A stretch of 64,000 nt of DNA from Lapidilactobacillus wuchangensis. Lineage in GTDB: Bacteria; Bacillota; Bacilli; Lactobacillales; Lactobacillaceae. This document shows, piece by piece, positions 63,487 to 64,000 of the stretch. The position numbers were made by a program, and so were the translations under genes. The DNA lies in assembly GCF_003946645.1 (NCBI RefSeq), contig NZ_RHOU01000001.1:1-64000 (forward strand), read 5' to 3'. How positions within the stretch are numbered: position 1 is the stretch's first letter; each line of letters opens with the position of its first letter. The notes beneath the pieces were generated by a model. The model did not search any database, was not told where the DNA came from, and saw only the letters and a list, made by a program, of their open reading frames with translations.

Positions 63487-63894
63487 TTACGACCAGCTTT
63501 TAAAGTGGGGGTCAACGTCGCGATCAATGCGCACGATATTGTAATGCTTGCCACTTTGCCGCTTGATCCGATCCGCTGGTCGATTTTGATAAATCAGGTA
63601 AACCACCAGTGGTTGTAAGATTAACACGACCAGGCAGGCACTGACTAAGTAAATTGCTGCTGTTTGGACTTGCTCCATGGTGAAATGAATCGACATTTTA
63701 TGATCCACATAAGCTTCAAATGCTGTTAATTGATTCTCGTTTTTCTCGTGACGCACTAATTGTTGTTGCTTTTGACTAACACGAATGATCGGTAAATCCA
63801 AAAGGTTTTGTTTATAAATATAGCCGCCTGCTAATAAACCAATAATGAGAACAACAAAGCAAAGATAGCCGTGTTGTTTGATGAACTTCAACAT
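63487..63894 (-). CDS. Small two-pass membrane protein of unknown function
   Basis: A 135-aa protein I do not recognise. It has two hydrophobic segments: residues about 10-24 (GYLCFVVLIIGLLAGGYIY) and about 78-98 (IYLVSACLVVLILQPLVVYL). Between them is a hydrophilic stretch of about 50 residues rich in Gln, Lys and Glu. The basic C-terminal tail has RPADRIKRQSGKHYN and VDPHFKSWS. The ATG at 63894 (MLKFIKQ) is preferred to a start 15 bases upstream because the N-terminal Lys residues fit a membrane anchor. It has its own promoter and terminator and is convergent with apt. Confidence 0.7.
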   Translation of the reverse strand: MLKFIKQHGYLCFVVLIIGLLAGGYIYKQNLLDLPIIRVSQKQQQLVRHEKNENQLTAFEAYVDHKMSIHFTMEQVQTAAIYLVSACLVVLILQPLVVYLIYQNRPADRIKRQSGKHYNIVRIDRDVDPHFKSWS

Positions 63895-63944
63895 AATAAC
63901 TAATCGCACTCACAATACGTTAATAATTTTTTTCTTATCCGACT

Positions 63945-63973
63945 AGTATAGCACTTATATCTAGTAAGTGTAA
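63945..63973 (-). promoter_or_regulatory. Promoter of the small membrane protein gene
   Basis: Read on the minus strand: TTACAC (63973-63968), 17-bp spacer, TATACT (63950-63945). Confidence 0.6.
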
Positions 63974-64000
63974 CCGGTTTCGCTAAATTTGTGTGAATTA

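Overview
The window looks like a chromosomal segment of a low-to-middle GC Gram-positive bacterium of the Lactobacillaceae. The evidence is the gene content and order (ynzC-yneF, rpsB-tsf ... pyrH-frr-uppS-cdsA-rseP-proS-polC, rimP-nusA-rnpM-ylxQ-infB-rbfA, truB-ribF, hrcA-grpE-dnaK-dnaJ, lepA-srtA-recJ-apt), PolC-type DNA polymerase, LPxTG-anchored BspA-like surface proteins, a CIRCE-controlled hrcA operon and strong AGGAGG-type ribosome binding sites. The genus cannot be fixed from sequence alone. TTG starts are unusually common: at least eight genes are best explained by TTG.

Layout. 1-543: part of a large intergenic repeat, a terminator and a promoter. 544-14369: two tandem paralogous giant cell-wall adhesins (1523 and 3007 aa), each with signal peptide, BspA-type leucine-rich repeats, MBG-like domains, tandem 73-residue repeats (7 and 27 copies) and an LPxTG-like anchor (LPETA, LPQTS). 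14485-19569: lexA (minus strand), ynzC, yneF and a heterodimeric ABC exporter pair. 20265-24239: plsC (minus strand), trmN6, a GIY-YIG gene, rpsB and tsf. 24425-29586: an ABC transporter plus two-component system lying between tsf and pyrH. 29749-40151: pyrH, frr, uppS, cdsA, rseP, proS, polC. 41255-46909: the rimP-to-rbfA translation/transcription operon. 47770-50817: truB, ribF, hemW. 51676-56770: hrcA, grpE, dnaK, then dnaJ on its own promoter. 57762-63324: lepA, srtA, recJ, apt. 63487-63894: a small two-pass membrane protein of unknown function (minus strand).

The most unusual content is non-coding. Five complete (about 550-640 bp) and one partial copy of a large inverted-repeat element (E1-E6 here) sit only at operon ends. 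Each complete copy has two inverted arms around a central terminator-like hairpin. Each arm module of about 130 nt can be drawn as a three-way junction, with base changes between copies that keep the pairing in at least three helices. A second, unrelated family of about 115-120 nt long hairpins (H elements, four full and two shortened copies) lies directly upstream of tsf, rimP, dnaJ and lepA, next to their promoters or ribosome binding site. I recognise neither family as a named element.

How the genes work together: sortase A (59651) is the likely anchor for the two adhesins. Both adhesin promoters share a 13-bp motif at the same distance from their TATAAT boxes, which suggests co-regulation. 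Most remaining genes are housekeeping: envelope lipid synthesis (plsC, uppS, cdsA, rseP), translation (rpsB, tsf, frr, proS, infB, rbfA, rimP, lepA), RNA modification (trmN6, truB), replication and repair (polC, recJ, lexA) and protein folding (grpE, dnaK, dnaJ). All starts, folds and promoters are read by eye, and no alignment or database search was run.
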